64,000 bases of DNA from Agreia bicolorata (GCF_000938265.1 NZ_JYFC01000002.1:186001-250000), one strand, 5' to 3'; counted from the first letter of the stretch, positions 9,257 through 18,860 are shown. Program-made: numbers and translations. The notes: generated by a model from the sequence alone, not told the origin.

Positions 9257-9702
9257 GATGTCTTCGCCTCCGCTCGCCCTTCGAATTCGGTGTCTTCGCC
9301 CGAGCCGTCTTCGGCCTCGCTGCTCTCCTCGTCGTCGATGGAGCTGTCTGCGCCGCCCACGGCCACATCGGCCTCGTCGCTGGTCACGACGTCTGCCCGT
9401 GCGATGCGCCATGAGCGGTAGATGAGGGCGAGCAGGAAGGCGGAGACACCGAAGGTGATGACGATGGCGGTGAGGATGAGCGCCTCGGGCAGCGGGTCGT
9501 GCATCTCGGATGGCTCGACGCCGTCGGCCACGATCGGTGCAAGGCCCGCCGGCCCCGCGATGATCAGGATGAGCAGGTTGGTGGCGTTGCCGACGAGCAG
9601 GAAGCCCAGGAGCATGCGGGTCATGCTGCGGCCGAGAAGGAGGTAGACGCCGCCCGCGTACAGCACCGCCATCAGCAGGATCAGAACCAGGGAGGCGCTC
9701 AT
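9253..9702 (-). CDS. mrpC: Na+/H+ antiporter subunit C (MrpC/MnhC)
   Basis: NuoK-like membrane subunit, 149 aa with three transmembrane segments. The conserved Gly/Asn-rich helix GFLLVGNATNLLILIIAG and DPLPEALILTAIVITFGVSA define the family. After about residue 105 the protein adds a very acidic tail (many Asp, Glu, Ser), which the Bacillus subunit lacks. The start overlaps the mrpAB stop and the stop overlaps the mrpD start, each by 4 bases. Confidence 0.93.
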   Translation of the reverse strand: MSASLVLILLMAVLYAGGVYLLLGRSMTRMLLGFLLVGNATNLLILIIAGPAGLAPIVADGVEPSEMHDPLPEALILTAIVITFGVSAFLLALIYRSWRIARADVVTSDEADVAVGGADSSIDDEESSEAEDGSGEDTEFEGRAEAKTS

Positions 9703-12700
9703 CGGGTGCTCCTCTCGGTGGCGTTGGCGGTGGCGGGCGTGTCGGGCGTGGGCTCGTCGGGTGTGTGGCTCAGCGTGTTGACCTTGTGGGCACCGGGGAT
9801 GCCGTCGTCGGGTGAGCTTTCGTCGCCGTGATCTTCTTCTTGCTGCCTGTCGATCTCTGCGCCGAGGCTGCGGAGGATGTCGAGCGCGAGACCCACGACC
9901 ACGAGATAGACGCCGATATCGAACAGGGTCGAGGTAACGAACTCGAGGTGGCCGATCACGGGCAACTCGGCCTCGAACCAGGTGGAGGTAAGCGCGTCGA
10001 CGCCGAAGAAGATCGGCACGAGAGCAGTGCCGCCCGCGAACAGAACACCGAAGCCGAGCAGCTTTCCGGCATCGATGGGGGCGGCCTCACCGAGTTCGAA
10101 GCGGCCGGCCGCCAGATAGCGGGCCACGAAAGCGAGCCCGGCGACGAGGCCTCCGGCAAAACCGCCGCCGGGAATGTTGTGGCCGGCGAACAGCAGATAG
10201 ACCGACACGATGATGGCCGAGTGGAACAGCAGGCGCACGACAACCTCGAGAATGATCGATCTGTTCTCGGGCGCGAGCGTCTTGCCGGCAAGCAGCCATG
10301 GCGTGCGCTGGTTGCCTTTCTCCTGTGATGGAGCCGCGCCGTCGGGAGTCACGCCGGCGCTCGCCGTCGCCTCGATCGGAGCCTGCGCCATGCGCTTGCG
10401 ATGGGCGAACCAGCGCGGTCGCTCGGTCTCGGGCCCGAGCCGTGGCATGTCGCTGCTGCGGCGAGAGAGGAACACCAGGCTGGCGACACCCGTGGCGGCC
10501 ACAACGAGCACGCTCATCTCGCCCAGGGTGTCCCATCCGCGGATGTCGACCAGCAGCACGTTCACGACGTTGCGCCCGTGCCCGCCCTCGTAGGCGAGCT
10601 CGGGGAATTTCAACGAGATGGGTTCGGCGATACGCGAGCCGAGCGCGACGACGGCGACGACAGACATCAGGATGCCGACACCCACGCCGATGACGGCCCG
10701 CACGATGCGGTGCCGGCGGCCGTGATCCTGGCCGATGGCCGACGGCAGTCGGCGCAGCACGAGCACGAAGGTCACCAGGGTGACGGTCTCGACGAGCGCC
10801 TGCGTCAGTGCGAGGTCGGCGGCGCCCCTGCAGGGCGAAGAGAGCGGCCATGCCATAGCCGGTGACGCCGACCAGCACCACGGCCATAAAGCGCTTGTGT
10901 GCTCGGGCGGCGGCGATCGTGGCGACGCCCATAACGATCGCGATGGGCAGCTGCGCCGGCGAATCCCAGATTCTGAACGAGCCCGGCAGCTCGCCGACCA
11001 GCGCGAGTGCCGTTCCGACGGCCGCCACGAGAACGACCAGGATCGTGGCCACGTAGATCGGCAGCGAGCCGGTCTGGGTCACCCGGGTGAGGCGCACGGC
11101 GCCGCGGTCGACGAGGTGCACAACACGGCTGTAGCCGCGGGCGGAGTCGATCAGCGACGGCACGCGGCTCTGGATGGCGGACACCCGGGTGCGTGCGGCG
11201 AAGAGTGCGAGCCCGAGAACGAGGGTGACGGCCGAGATGCCGAGGGCCGGCTCGAGACCGTGCCAGAGGGCGAGGTGGGCCGCATCCGGGGCCTCGCTCG
11301 AGACGGCCAGAGCCTCGCCGCTGAGCGGTGGAACGGTGTCGGCGTAGAGGCCGAAGAGGGGATCGAGCAGCGGGGAGGCGATGCCGAGGCCGAGGCTCGT
11401 GAGGGCCAGAATGGCCGGCGACATGAGGAAGTCGACGTGCTCGTGCACGAACTCGGCGGGCTCGACCCCGGGCTTGCGTGCGAACGCTCCCCACAGAAAA
11501 CGCGCGGTGTAGGCCACAGTGAGAACGGAGCCGAGGGAGACGCCGATGAGGGCGACGAGACCGAGGGGAGCCCCGTGCTCGGCGTCTTCGAGCAGGGCCG
11601 TGAACGTGGCCTCTTTCGCGACGAAGCCCAGCAGGGGAGGTAGCCCGGCCATCGACGCAGCGGCGAGCGTCGCGACGATCGCCAGGAGCGGAGCCTGCCG
11701 CCCGAGCCCGCTGATCTTGCGCAGGTCGCGGGTGCCGAGACGGTTGTCGATGATGCCGACCACAAGGAACAGGGTGGCCTTGAACAGTGCATGCCCGGTG
11801 ATGAGCGTGATGCCGGCGAGGGCGGCGTTGCGGGTGCCGTAGCCCACGACGACGGTAAGGAAGCCGAGCTGGCTGACGGTGCCGTAAGCGAGCAGCAGCT
11901 TGAGATCGTGCTGACGCAGAGCCCGCCATCCGCCGACCAGCATGGTCAGCACACCGATGCCGACGAGCAGCGGCCGCCATCCGGGAGTGTCGCCGAACGC
12001 GGGAACGAGCAGCGCGATCAGGAAGATGCCGGCCTTCACCATCGCCGCCGCGTGCAGATAGGCGCTCACCGGAGTCGGCGCGGCCATGGCGGAGGGCAGC
12101 CAGAAGTGCAGGGGGACCTGGGCCGACTTCGAGAGCGCACCGACGAGCACAAGAAGAACGGCGACAGTAATGAGACCGGATGCCTGCGGCGGGTCGGCGA
12201 CGATCTGCGACACCCGCGTGGTGCCCGATTCGACGGCCAGGATGACGACGCCCACCAGCATGGCGAGGCCACCAGCCGTGGTCACCAGCAGAGCCTGCAG
12301 GGCCGCACCGCGGCTCTTGCGTTTCGCGGTGTACTGGCCGATGAGCAGGTAGGAGAAGACGGTGGTCGCCTCCCAGAACATAAAGAGCATGTAGATGTCG
12401 TCGCTGACGACGAGACCGAACATGGCGCCGGCGAAGGCGAGGAGCACGCCGCTGAAGCGGCCCAGGCCGTCTTCGCCGCGCCGGAAGTAGCGGGCGCAGT
12501 AGAGCACGACGAGTGCTCCGACGCCCGTGACGATGAGTGCCATCGTGAGCGACAGGGCATCGAGCCGGAACGCGAAGGCGAGGTCGAGCTGCGGAACCCA
12601 CGGATGCAGCTCAGTGGGCGTCTCGCCTCGGGTGACAGCCGGGATCTGGAAGAGAAGCCAGGCGAAAACCGTGGCTGGAACGACCGCCGCCACCACGAAC

Positions 12701-12777
12701 ATCCGTGGGCCGAAGCGGGCGGTGAGTGACGGCAGAACGAGCCCGGCGAGTGCGAAGCCGAGGAGAGAGATGATCAT
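9699..12777 (-). pseudogene. mrpA: Na+/H+ antiporter subunit A/B fusion (mrpAB), split by a 1-base frameshift
   Basis: First gene of the Mrp operon. The upstream frame from ATG 12775-12777 gives a typical MrpA: NuoL-like core with VFWEATTVFSYLLIGQ-like and LPSAMAAPTPVSAYLHAAAM segments. The frame reads GYGMAALFALQG and then turns to Arg-rich nonsense running to a stop at 10087. The expected continuation AADLALTQALVETVTLVTFV is present in the adjacent frame and runs to 9699, ending in a MrpB-type domain (AGHNIPGGGFAGGLVAGLAF). One surplus base in the C-run 10825-10828 explains the break; without it the product is about 1025 aa, normal for actinobacterial MrpAB. Either a sequencing error or a real loss. 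RBS GGGGGAG precedes the ATG. Confidence 0.85.
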
Positions 12778-12901
12778 TTCGGCTCCCCCAGATTATTAGC
12801 CGGGGAACGGTTCGCGCCCGGTCGCAAGCGGCCGTGTGGAGTTCCAGTCTACCGGTGCGAGGGAGTTGAATGCCCCGAACGGCATAAGTTCTGCAAGATT
12901 G

Positions 12902-13438
12902 TCAGCGCTGCTGCGCGGTGGCCTCGCTCAGCAAGGGAAGCTGCAGGGTCAGCCACGGGCTGAATGCCCACGGCGTGCTGGCGACGGACGTGCGCAGAGC
13001 GTCCGGGTCGACCCAGTTCCACTCGGCGACCTCGTCGGGCCTGCCCGCGACGTTGTCGCTCGTGGTGGCGGTGAAGACCGGGCAGATCTCGTATTCGACG
13101 ATTCCGGATGCGTCGGTCGCCCGATACCGAAAGTCCGGCAGGGCCACGGTGACATCGTCGAGCGTGATGCCCAGTTCGCGTTCCGCGCGGCGGGCGACAG
13201 CATCGGTCATCTCCTCGCCGGGGGCGGGGTGTCCGCAGAACGAGTTGGTCCAGACGCCCGGCCATGCCACCTTGTCGAGCGAGCGTCGAGTCACCAGGAT
13301 TCGGCCCTGCTCGTCGAAGACATGGCAGGAGAACGCCAGGTGCAGTGCCGTGTCGTTCGTGTGCACCGTGGCCTTGTCGGCCGTTCCGATCGGCGTCCCC
13401 TCCTCAGAAAGGAGGACCACCTGTTCGCGAGAAGACAT
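12902..13438 (-). CDS. idi: Isopentenyl-diphosphate delta-isomerase, type 1
   Basis: Interconverts IPP and DMAPP, the starter for prenyl chains. A NUDIX-fold protein of 178 aa from ATG 13436-13438, behind AGGG; a longer in-frame start at 13492 adds 18 residues without homology features. Catalytic elements are visible: TNSFCGHPAPGE (active-site Cys and metal-binding His), the ARRAERELGI NUDIX-like helix, and YEICPVFTA (active-site Glu). It lies divergently next to crtE, 105 bases apart, so it very likely feeds the carotenoid pathway. Confidence 0.94.
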   Translation of the reverse strand: MSSREQVVLLSEEGTPIGTADKATVHTNDTALHLAFSCHVFDEQGRILVTRRSLDKVAWPGVWTNSFCGHPAPGEEMTDAVARRAERELGITLDDVTVALPDFRYRATDASGIVEYEICPVFTATTSDNVAGRPDEVAEWNWVDPDALRTSVASTPWAFSPWLTLQLPLLSEATAQQR

Positions 13439-13513
13439 GCCCTCATTCTGACAGAGCGAGCGAATAGTCAGCCGACTGAAGGAATTTCGCAATCCCTCGA
13501 TCAGGCGAGGTAC

Positions 13514-13543
13514 TTAGACAGTCTCGTAAGTTAGCCTCGAATT
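13514..13543 (+). promoter_or_regulatory. crtE promoter, leaderless, with imperfect palindrome
   Basis: TAGCCT at 13532-13537 is a good actinobacterial -10 and lies 6 bases before the GTG of crtE, so the mRNA probably begins at the start codon. Directly upstream is an imperfect dyad, ACTTAGAC (13513-13520 region) against GTCT-cgt-AAGT, which would overlap the promoter and could be an operator. No regulator gene adjoins the operon. The -35 region is not recognisable. Confidence 0.5.
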
Positions 13544-14614
13544 GTGGATACGCATGATCTCGTGGTGGTGACCCAGAGGCGCCGACAGCATGTCGATGCT
13601 GTCCTCGACCGCTTCTTCGGGATCGCCAAGACCCGCGCCTCGACAATCGGCCCCCGCTATGTGACTCTCTGGGAGACGCTCGAGAAGAACTCCGCAGGTG
13701 GCAAGAGATTCAGGCCGTCGATGGTGTTGGCGGCCTACGAGGCCTTCGGGGGAACCGATTCGGAGACCGCCGCATACGTGGGCGCCGCCTTCGAGTTGCT
13801 GCACACCGCGCTCATCGTGCACGACGACGTGATCGACCGCGACTTCATCCGTCGCGGCGGCCCCAACGTGTCCGGAAGCTACCGCGATTTGGCGCAGACC
13901 GCGGGAATCCCCATCCCCACCGCGGAGCATCGGGGGCTCTCCGTCGCCGTCATCGCCGGTGATCTCGCCCTCTTCAACGCCTTCCGTCTGCTTGACCGCA
14001 GTGGTGTCGCTGGCGTTCTGCGCGAGCGCCTCCACGAGATCCTCGACGAGGCCATGTTCGCATCGGCCGCCGGAGAGCTGCTCGATGTCGACTTCTCGCT
14101 TCACCCTGATCCGCCGTCCGTCGATGACATCGTCGACATGGAGCGGCTGAAGACGGCGGTCTACTCCTTCGAGACTCCGCTGCAGGCCGGGGCCGTGCTG
14201 GCAGGAGCCGACGACGAAGCCGTCGAAGCCCTCGGATCTTTCGGACGCAATCTTGGCATCGCCTATCAGATCGTCGACGATCTCCTCGGTGTCTTCGGTG
14301 ACGAGGGCGATACCGGAAAGTCCACCCTCGGGGACCTCCGTGAGGGCAAGCGCACCGTGCTCATCGCCTACGCGGCGACCACCGAGCAGTGGGCCCAGAT
14401 CGAGCCGTTGTTCGGCGACGCCGGCCTCGACGAGCAAGGGGCGCAGCGCATCCGTACTCTGCTCGAATCCAGCGGGGCGCGGCGCTACGCCGAGGCTCTC
14501 GCCAGCGACTTCGCCAATCGGGCGTGGGAGCACCTGGCCTCGGCTTCTCTTCCCGATTCGGTTCGCGCAGAGTTCCGCGGCTTCGTCTCGACGGTGCTGG
14601 AACGGGCCAAATGA
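13544..14614 (+). CDS. crtE: Geranylgeranyl diphosphate synthase
   Basis: Trans-isoprenyl diphosphate synthase, 356 aa, first gene of the carotenoid operon; condenses IPP units to C20 GGPP. The first Asp-rich motif is IVHDDVIDRD (about residues 92-101) and the second is YQIVDDLLGVFGD (about 242-254). GGKRFRP near residue 50 is the usual IPP-binding Lys-Arg segment. The GTG start at 13544 has no Shine-Dalgarno sequence but a -10 box 6 bases upstream, consistent with leaderless translation. The stop overlaps the crtB start by 4 bases. Confidence 0.94.
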   Translation: MDTHDLVVVTQRRRQHVDAVLDRFFGIAKTRASTIGPRYVTLWETLEKNSAGGKRFRPSMVLAAYEAFGGTDSETAAYVGAAFELLHTALIVHDDVIDRDFIRRGGPNVSGSYRDLAQTAGIPIPTAEHRGLSVAVIAGDLALFNAFRLLDRSGVAGVLRERLHEILDEAMFASAAGELLDVDFSLHPDPPSVDDIVDMERLKTAVYSFETPLQAGAVLAGADDEAVEALGSFGRNLGIAYQIVDDLLGVFGDEGDTGKSTLGDLREGKRTVLIAYAATTEQWAQIEPLFGDAGLDEQGAQRIRTLLESSGARRYAEALASDFANRAWEHLASASLPDSVRAEFRGFVSTVLERAK

Positions 14615-15486
14615 CTCAGCCTCGCTCGTTGTACGACCGCGTCGCCATGGAGGCATCGGCCGTAGTCATTCGCCGATACTCCACGTCGTTCGGGCTCGCG
14701 TCCAAGCTTCTCTCGCCGCCTGTGCGCCAGCACGTCGAGAACATCTACGCTCTTGTGCGGCTCGCGGACGAGGTCGTCGACGGCGTCGCCGCCGAGGCGT
14801 GTCTTGCGGCGGATGCCATCCGGTCGCAGCTCGACACGCTCGAGGCCGAGACGAACGAGGCGATGCGCTGCGGGTTCAGTACGAACCTGGTGGTGCACGC
14901 GTTCGCCCTGACCGCCCGCGAGACAGGGTTCGGCGAGGAACTGACAGAGCCGTTCTACGCATCGATGCGCGCCGACCTGAGTCAGACCGCACACACGCCG
15001 GAATCTTTCGACCGCTACGTCTACGGTTCCGCCGAAGTCGTGGGGCTGATGTGCCTCAAAGCCTTCCTCGTCGGCCACCGCTACTCCGATGCAGACGATG
15101 CGCGGCTCGTCGACGGAGCCCGCCATCTCGGGGCCGCTTTTCAGAAGATCAACTTCTTGCGCGACCTCGCCGCGGACTTCACCGCGCTCGGCCGCAGCTA
15201 CTTTCCCGGGGTCGACGTCGACTCGTTCACCGAGGAGCAGAAGACCGCGATCATCGAAGACATTCAGAACGACCTCGACATCGCCTGCAGCACGCTCACT
15301 CTTCTGCCGGCATCATCGCGGCGTGCGGTGGTGCTCGCGCAGGGCCTCTTCGCCGAACTCACCCGCCGCCTGCGCGAAACGCCGGCGTCGGTGTTGGTGA
15401 CCACCCGCATCCGCGTGCCCAACCCCGTTAAGATGCGAATCGCGGCCCTTGCTGCCGCTGGTCGTCTACCGAAGGAGCACGAGTGA
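14611..15486 (+). CDS. crtB: Phytoene synthase
   Basis: Condenses two GGPP into phytoene; squalene/phytoene synthase family, 291 aa. The first Asp-rich motif is LVRLADEVVDG (about residues 43-53) and the second region is LGAAFQKINFLRDLAADFTA (about 170-190). YSTSFGLASKLL near the N-terminus is also characteristic. Start ATG 14611-14613 overlaps the crtE stop (ATGA), and the 3' end overlaps crtI by 4 bases (GTGA). It acts at the membrane face with CrtE and CrtI. Confidence 0.95.
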   Translation: MTQPRSLYDRVAMEASAVVIRRYSTSFGLASKLLSPPVRQHVENIYALVRLADEVVDGVAAEACLAADAIRSQLDTLEAETNEAMRCGFSTNLVVHAFALTARETGFGEELTEPFYASMRADLSQTAHTPESFDRYVYGSAEVVGLMCLKAFLVGHRYSDADDARLVDGARHLGAAFQKINFLRDLAADFTALGRSYFPGVDVDSFTEEQKTAIIEDIQNDLDIACSTLTLLPASSRRAVVLAQGLFAELTRRLRETPASVLVTTRIRVPNPVKMRIAALAAAGRLPKEHE

Positions 15487-17321
15487 CAGCCTTGAACGCC
15501 GCCGGTGGAAGTACTGACCCGCAGAGCGAGCCTCGACGGGCCATCGTGATCGGGGCCGGAATCAGCGGGCTGGCGAGCGCTGCGCTCCTCTCCCGCGAGG
15601 GCTACTCGGTTACCGTGCTCGAGAAGCAGGGGGCGGTCGGCGGCCGAGCCGGAGTCTGGAAGAAGGACGGCTTCACCTTCGACACCGGCCCTTCGTGGTA
15701 CCTGATGCCCGAGGTCTTCGATCACTTCTACAAGCTCATGGGAACATCGGCCGCAGAGCAGCTCGACCTCACCCGCCTCGACCCCGGATACCGCGTTTTC
15801 TTCGAGGGAGAAGAGACCACGGTCGACATCCGTAGCGATCTCGACTCGAATCTGGAACTGTTCGAATCGTTGGAGCCCGGCACGGGCGTCAAGATGGCGG
15901 GTTACCTCGACTCGGCCGCCGAGACATACGACCTGGCCAAGAAGTACTTCCTCTACTCCACCTTCGAAGACCTGAAACCGCTCGCGGTCGGCCCCGTCGT
16001 CACTCGCACGCCCCGACTGGTGCGTCTCCTTACCGAGACCCTGGCCAGCTTCGCAGGGCGCACGGTACGCGATCCGAGGCTGCAGCAGATCCTCGGCTAC
16101 CCCGCTGTCTTCCTCGGATCGTCGCCGTATGCCGCGCCGAGCATGTATCACCTGATGAGCCACCTCGACATGAACGATGGTGTGCTGTACCCCCAGGGCG
16201 GCTTCGGCCAGGTGATCGCCAGCATCGAGAACATCGCCCGAGAGGCCGGCGCCGAGATTCACACGGGCGCCACCGTGACGCGCATCGTGCTCGAGCTCGA
16301 CCCGGCGCTGAAGGCCCCCGAACCCGAGAAGAGCGTCTACGACTACGAGACCACCGAGTTCGACACGAATGTGATCGATCGCGACGAGCTGCGTCGGGTT
16401 CTGGCGGGCGAGGTGGATGCGCACGGCAACGGCGCGGCCGCGCCGTCGGGCGCCGCGGCCGACCCCGTGGCCGCGCCACGCGCATCCGACCGCAGCCGTG
16501 TCGGCGGCGTGCACTACCTCGACGAGGAGGGCCGGGCTCACGAGCTCGAGGCAGACCTCGTTGTCGCCACCGCAGACCTGCGCCACGTCGAGACCACCAT
16601 GCTGCTGCCCGAATTGCAGACCTACCCCGAGTCGTACTGGGAGAAGAAGACGGCGGGCCCCAGCGCCGTGCTCGTCTACCTCGGTGTCGCGGGCGAGCTT
16701 CCCGAGCTCGCGCACCACTCGCTGTTCTTCACCAAAGACTGGAAGGGCGACTTCGGCAAGATCTTCGGAGCGAGCCGGTTCGGCCGCTTCGGGCCGAAGG
16801 GGGCCACCTCGGTTCCCGAGCCCGCCTCGATCTATGTCTGCCGTCCCAGCGCCACCGACGACACCGTCGCGCCGGCGGGCCACGAGAACATCTTCATCCT
16901 GGTTCCGATTCCCGCCGACCCGGCCATCGGTCACGGTGGCGAGAACGGCCAGGGGGATGCGCGGGTCGAGAAGATCGCCGATGCCGCGATCGCGCAGGTG
17001 GCCGAGTGGGCGGGCGTTCCCGACCTCGCCGACCGCATCGTCGTTCGACGCACGGTGGGGCCGGCCGACTTCGTCGACGACCTCAACTCGTGGAAGGGCA
17101 CCGCTCTCGGACCTGCGCACACCCTGGGGCAGAGCGCGTTCTTCCGGGCGGGCAACGTGTCGAAGAAGGTCGACGGGCTCGTCTACGCCGGCGGATCCAC
17201 GATTCCCGGAATCGGCCTGCCCATGTGCCTGATCAGCGCCGAGCTCGTGATCAAGCGACTGCGCGGCGACACGACCACGGGTGCTCTGGCGGAGCCGGTT
17301 GCGGCGGGGCCCGGCGACTGA
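15483..17321 (+). CDS. crtI: Phytoene desaturase (lycopene-forming), with an internal insertion
   Basis: FAD-dependent desaturase that converts phytoene to lycopene. The dinucleotide-binding motif VIGAGISGLASAALLSREGY is at residues ~21-40 and the C-terminal FAD motif LVYAGGSTIPGIGLPMCLIS near residue 565. At 612 aa it is roughly 60-90 residues longer than usual CrtI. The excess lies at about residues 272-336: an acidic then Ala/Pro-rich, low-complexity stretch between GATVTRIVLE and GVHYLDEEG. The rest aligns well in pattern with CrtI, so I expect activity. GTG start overlaps crtB by 4 bases; the last base of its stop is the first of crtYe. Confidence 0.94.
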   Translation: MTALNAAGGSTDPQSEPRRAIVIGAGISGLASAALLSREGYSVTVLEKQGAVGGRAGVWKKDGFTFDTGPSWYLMPEVFDHFYKLMGTSAAEQLDLTRLDPGYRVFFEGEETTVDIRSDLDSNLELFESLEPGTGVKMAGYLDSAAETYDLAKKYFLYSTFEDLKPLAVGPVVTRTPRLVRLLTETLASFAGRTVRDPRLQQILGYPAVFLGSSPYAAPSMYHLMSHLDMNDGVLYPQGGFGQVIASIENIAREAGAEIHTGATVTRIVLELDPALKAPEPEKSVYDYETTEFDTNVIDRDELRRVLAGEVDAHGNGAAAPSGAAADPVAAPRASDRSRVGGVHYLDEEGRAHELEADLVVATADLRHVETTMLLPELQTYPESYWEKKTAGPSAVLVYLGVAGELPELAHHSLFFTKDWKGDFGKIFGASRFGRFGPKGATSVPEPASIYVCRPSATDDTVAPAGHENIFILVPIPADPAIGHGGENGQGDARVEKIADAAIAQVAEWAGVPDLADRIVVRRTVGPADFVDDLNSWKGTALGPAHTLGQSAFFRAGNVSKKVDGLVYAGGSTIPGIGLPMCLISAELVIKRLRGDTTTGALAEPVAAGPGD

Positions 17322-17668
17322 TGGGTCTGCTGTACCTGCTCGCGCTCCTCGTCTCGATCACGGGCATGGTGGTGCTCGACCGCCGTTTCATGCTGTTCTT
17401 CTTCAGGGACGCGCGGCGGGCGACCATTGTTCTCGTCGCGGGTCTCGTGTTCTTCGTCGGCTGGGATCTGGCGGGCATCGGGCTCGGCATCTTCTTTCGC
17501 GGCGAGACGTCGTTTATGACAGGCCTCCAGCTGGCTCCCGAGCTGCCGGTCGAGGAGCTCTTCTTCCTTACCCTGCTCTGCTACCTCGCGATGAATCTGT
17601 TCGGGTTCCTGACGCGTGGTCGGGCCACCGGCCACGCTCCTGCTGCTCGCGGCGAGGTACGCCCATGA
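17321..17668 (+). CDS. crtYe: Lycopene cyclase subunit (CrtYe-type)
   Basis: Small three-helix membrane protein of 115 aa, one half of a heterodimeric C50 carotenoid cyclase. Hydrophobic segments are at about residues 2-20, 33-52 and 78-98. The conserved motif LPVEELFFLTLLCYLAMNLF places the catalytic-type Glu pair before the last helix. Position directly after crtI, and before crtYf and crtEb, matches the Corynebacterium glutamicum order. Whether the ring formed is epsilon, beta or gamma cannot be told from the sequence alone. Confidence 0.9.
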   Translation: MGLLYLLALLVSITGMVVLDRRFMLFFFRDARRATIVLVAGLVFFVGWDLAGIGLGIFFRGETSFMTGLQLAPELPVEELFFLTLLCYLAMNLFGFLTRGRATGHAPAARGEVRP

Positions 17669-18003
17669 CCTATTGGACGCTCAACGCGATCTTCCTCGCT
17701 GTGGTCGCGCTGGTCGCGATCGTCGCAGCCCTGCGCATCCGGAGCACCCGGCCATGGGTCGCGATCGCCATCACCCTCGGCGTTCTGCTGGTGATGACCG
17801 CGGTCTTCGACAACGTGATGATCGGCGTGGGGCTCGTCGGGTACGAGCCGTCCCTTATCTCCGGCGCGTTCGTCGGCATCGCGCCGCTCGAGGACTTCGC
17901 GTACGCGGTTGCCGCCGCGATTCTGCTGCCGTCGCTCTGGATGCTGTTGCCCGCGGGCTCGCGCGCATCCGGCACCGGAGTCAGCGCGGAGCCGGGCGCA
18001 TGA
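17665..18003 (+). CDS. crtYf: Lycopene cyclase subunit (CrtYf-type)
   Basis: Second subunit of the heterodimeric cyclase, 112 aa with three hydrophobic segments. The family motif is GIAPLEDFAYAVAAAILLP near residues 71-90, with the Glu-Asp pair corresponding to the Glu-Glu of CrtYe. An internal TAVFDNVMIGVGLVGY is also typical. ATG 17665-17667 overlaps the crtYe stop by 4 bases and the 3' end overlaps crtEb by 4 bases, so the two subunits and the elongase are translated as a coupled set. Confidence 0.9.
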   Translation: MTYWTLNAIFLAVVALVAIVAALRIRSTRPWVAIAITLGVLLVMTAVFDNVMIGVGLVGYEPSLISGAFVGIAPLEDFAYAVAAAILLPSLWMLLPAGSRASGTGVSAEPGA

Positions 18004-18860
18004 TCCGCCAGCTGCTGCTGTCGTCGCGGCCCCTCTCGTGGGTCAACACGGCGTTCCCGTTCGCGGCCGGATACCTGCTGGTCACGCGCGAGGTCGACCT
18101 CGTGTTCGTGTTGGGAACGCTGTACTTTCTGATTCCCTACAACCTGGCGATGTACGGAATCAACGACGTCTTCGACTACGAGTCCGACATGCGCAACCCG
18201 CGCAAGGGCGGCGTCGAGGGCGCGGTGCTCGACAAGTCGCTGCATCGCATTACCCTCTGGGCCGTGGCCATCACGAATGTGCCGTTCGTGGTTTTCCTTG
18301 TCGCGGTCGGGTCTCCTCTGTCGTGGCTCGTGCTCGCCGTGAGCCTCTTCGCCGTGCTGGCGTACAGCGCGCCGAAGCTGCGGTTCAAAGAGCGCCCGTT
18401 CATCGACTCGCTCACCTCGAGCACCCACTTCGTGAGTCCGGCGGTCTACGGGCTGGTGCTGGCCGGGGCTGCGTTCACGCCCGCGCTCTGGGCCGTGTTG
18501 GCGGCGTTCTTTCTCTGGGGCGTGGCCAGCCACGCGTTCGGCGCGGTGCAAGACATCGTCGCCGACCGCGAGGGGGGCATCTCCTCGATCGCGACCGTCA
18601 TCGGCGGGGCGGCCACGGTGCGTTTCGCTTTCGTCGCCTATCTGCTGGGCGGAGTGCTGATGCTCTTCACCACGTGGCCCGGCCCGCTGGGCGGACTGCT
18701 GGTGCTGCCGTACGCGCTGAGCGTTCTGCCGTACTGGTCGATCGCCGACGCGGATGCGGAGCGCGCGAACACCGGGTGGCGCCGCTTCCTGCTGTTCAAC
18801 TTCGTGTGCGGATTCGTCGTGACCATGCTGCTGATCTGGCTGTGGGTGCTGGTCCCCTAG
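18000..18860 (+). CDS. crtEb: Lycopene elongase, UbiA family
   Basis: Membrane prenyltransferase that adds two C5 units from DMAPP to lycopene, giving the C50 flavuxanthin-type intermediate. It has 286 aa and 7-9 hydrophobic segments. The two Asp-rich motifs of the UbiA family are NDVFDYESDMRNPRKGG (about residues 54-70) and VQDIVADREGG (about 182-192). Last gene of the operon; a perfect 22-pair hairpin follows 24 bases after the stop. Its presence shows the pathway leads to a C50 carotenoid (decaprenoxanthin, sarcinaxanthin or C.p.450 type). Confidence 0.93.
   Translation: MIRQLLLSSRPLSWVNTAFPFAAGYLLVTREVDLVFVLGTLYFLIPYNLAMYGINDVFDYESDMRNPRKGGVEGAVLDKSLHRITLWAVAITNVPFVVFLVAVGSPLSWLVLAVSLFAVLAYSAPKLRFKERPFIDSLTSSTHFVSPAVYGLVLAGAAFTPALWAVLAAFFLWGVASHAFGAVQDIVADREGGISSIATVIGGAATVRFAFVAYLLGGVLMLFTTWPGPLGGLLVLPYALSVLPYWSIADADAERANTGWRRFLLFNFVCGFVVTMLLIWLWVLVP

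Noticed and set aside
10805-12601. 598-codon Arg/His/Pro-rich frame overlapping mrpAB
   Set aside because: Shifted-frame translation of the MrpA part; composition is typical of frame-shifted GC-rich DNA.
15264-17120. 618-codon minus-strand frame over crtB/crtI
   Set aside because: Antisense shadow of the carotenoid genes, which are unambiguous by motif and by their 4-base overlaps.
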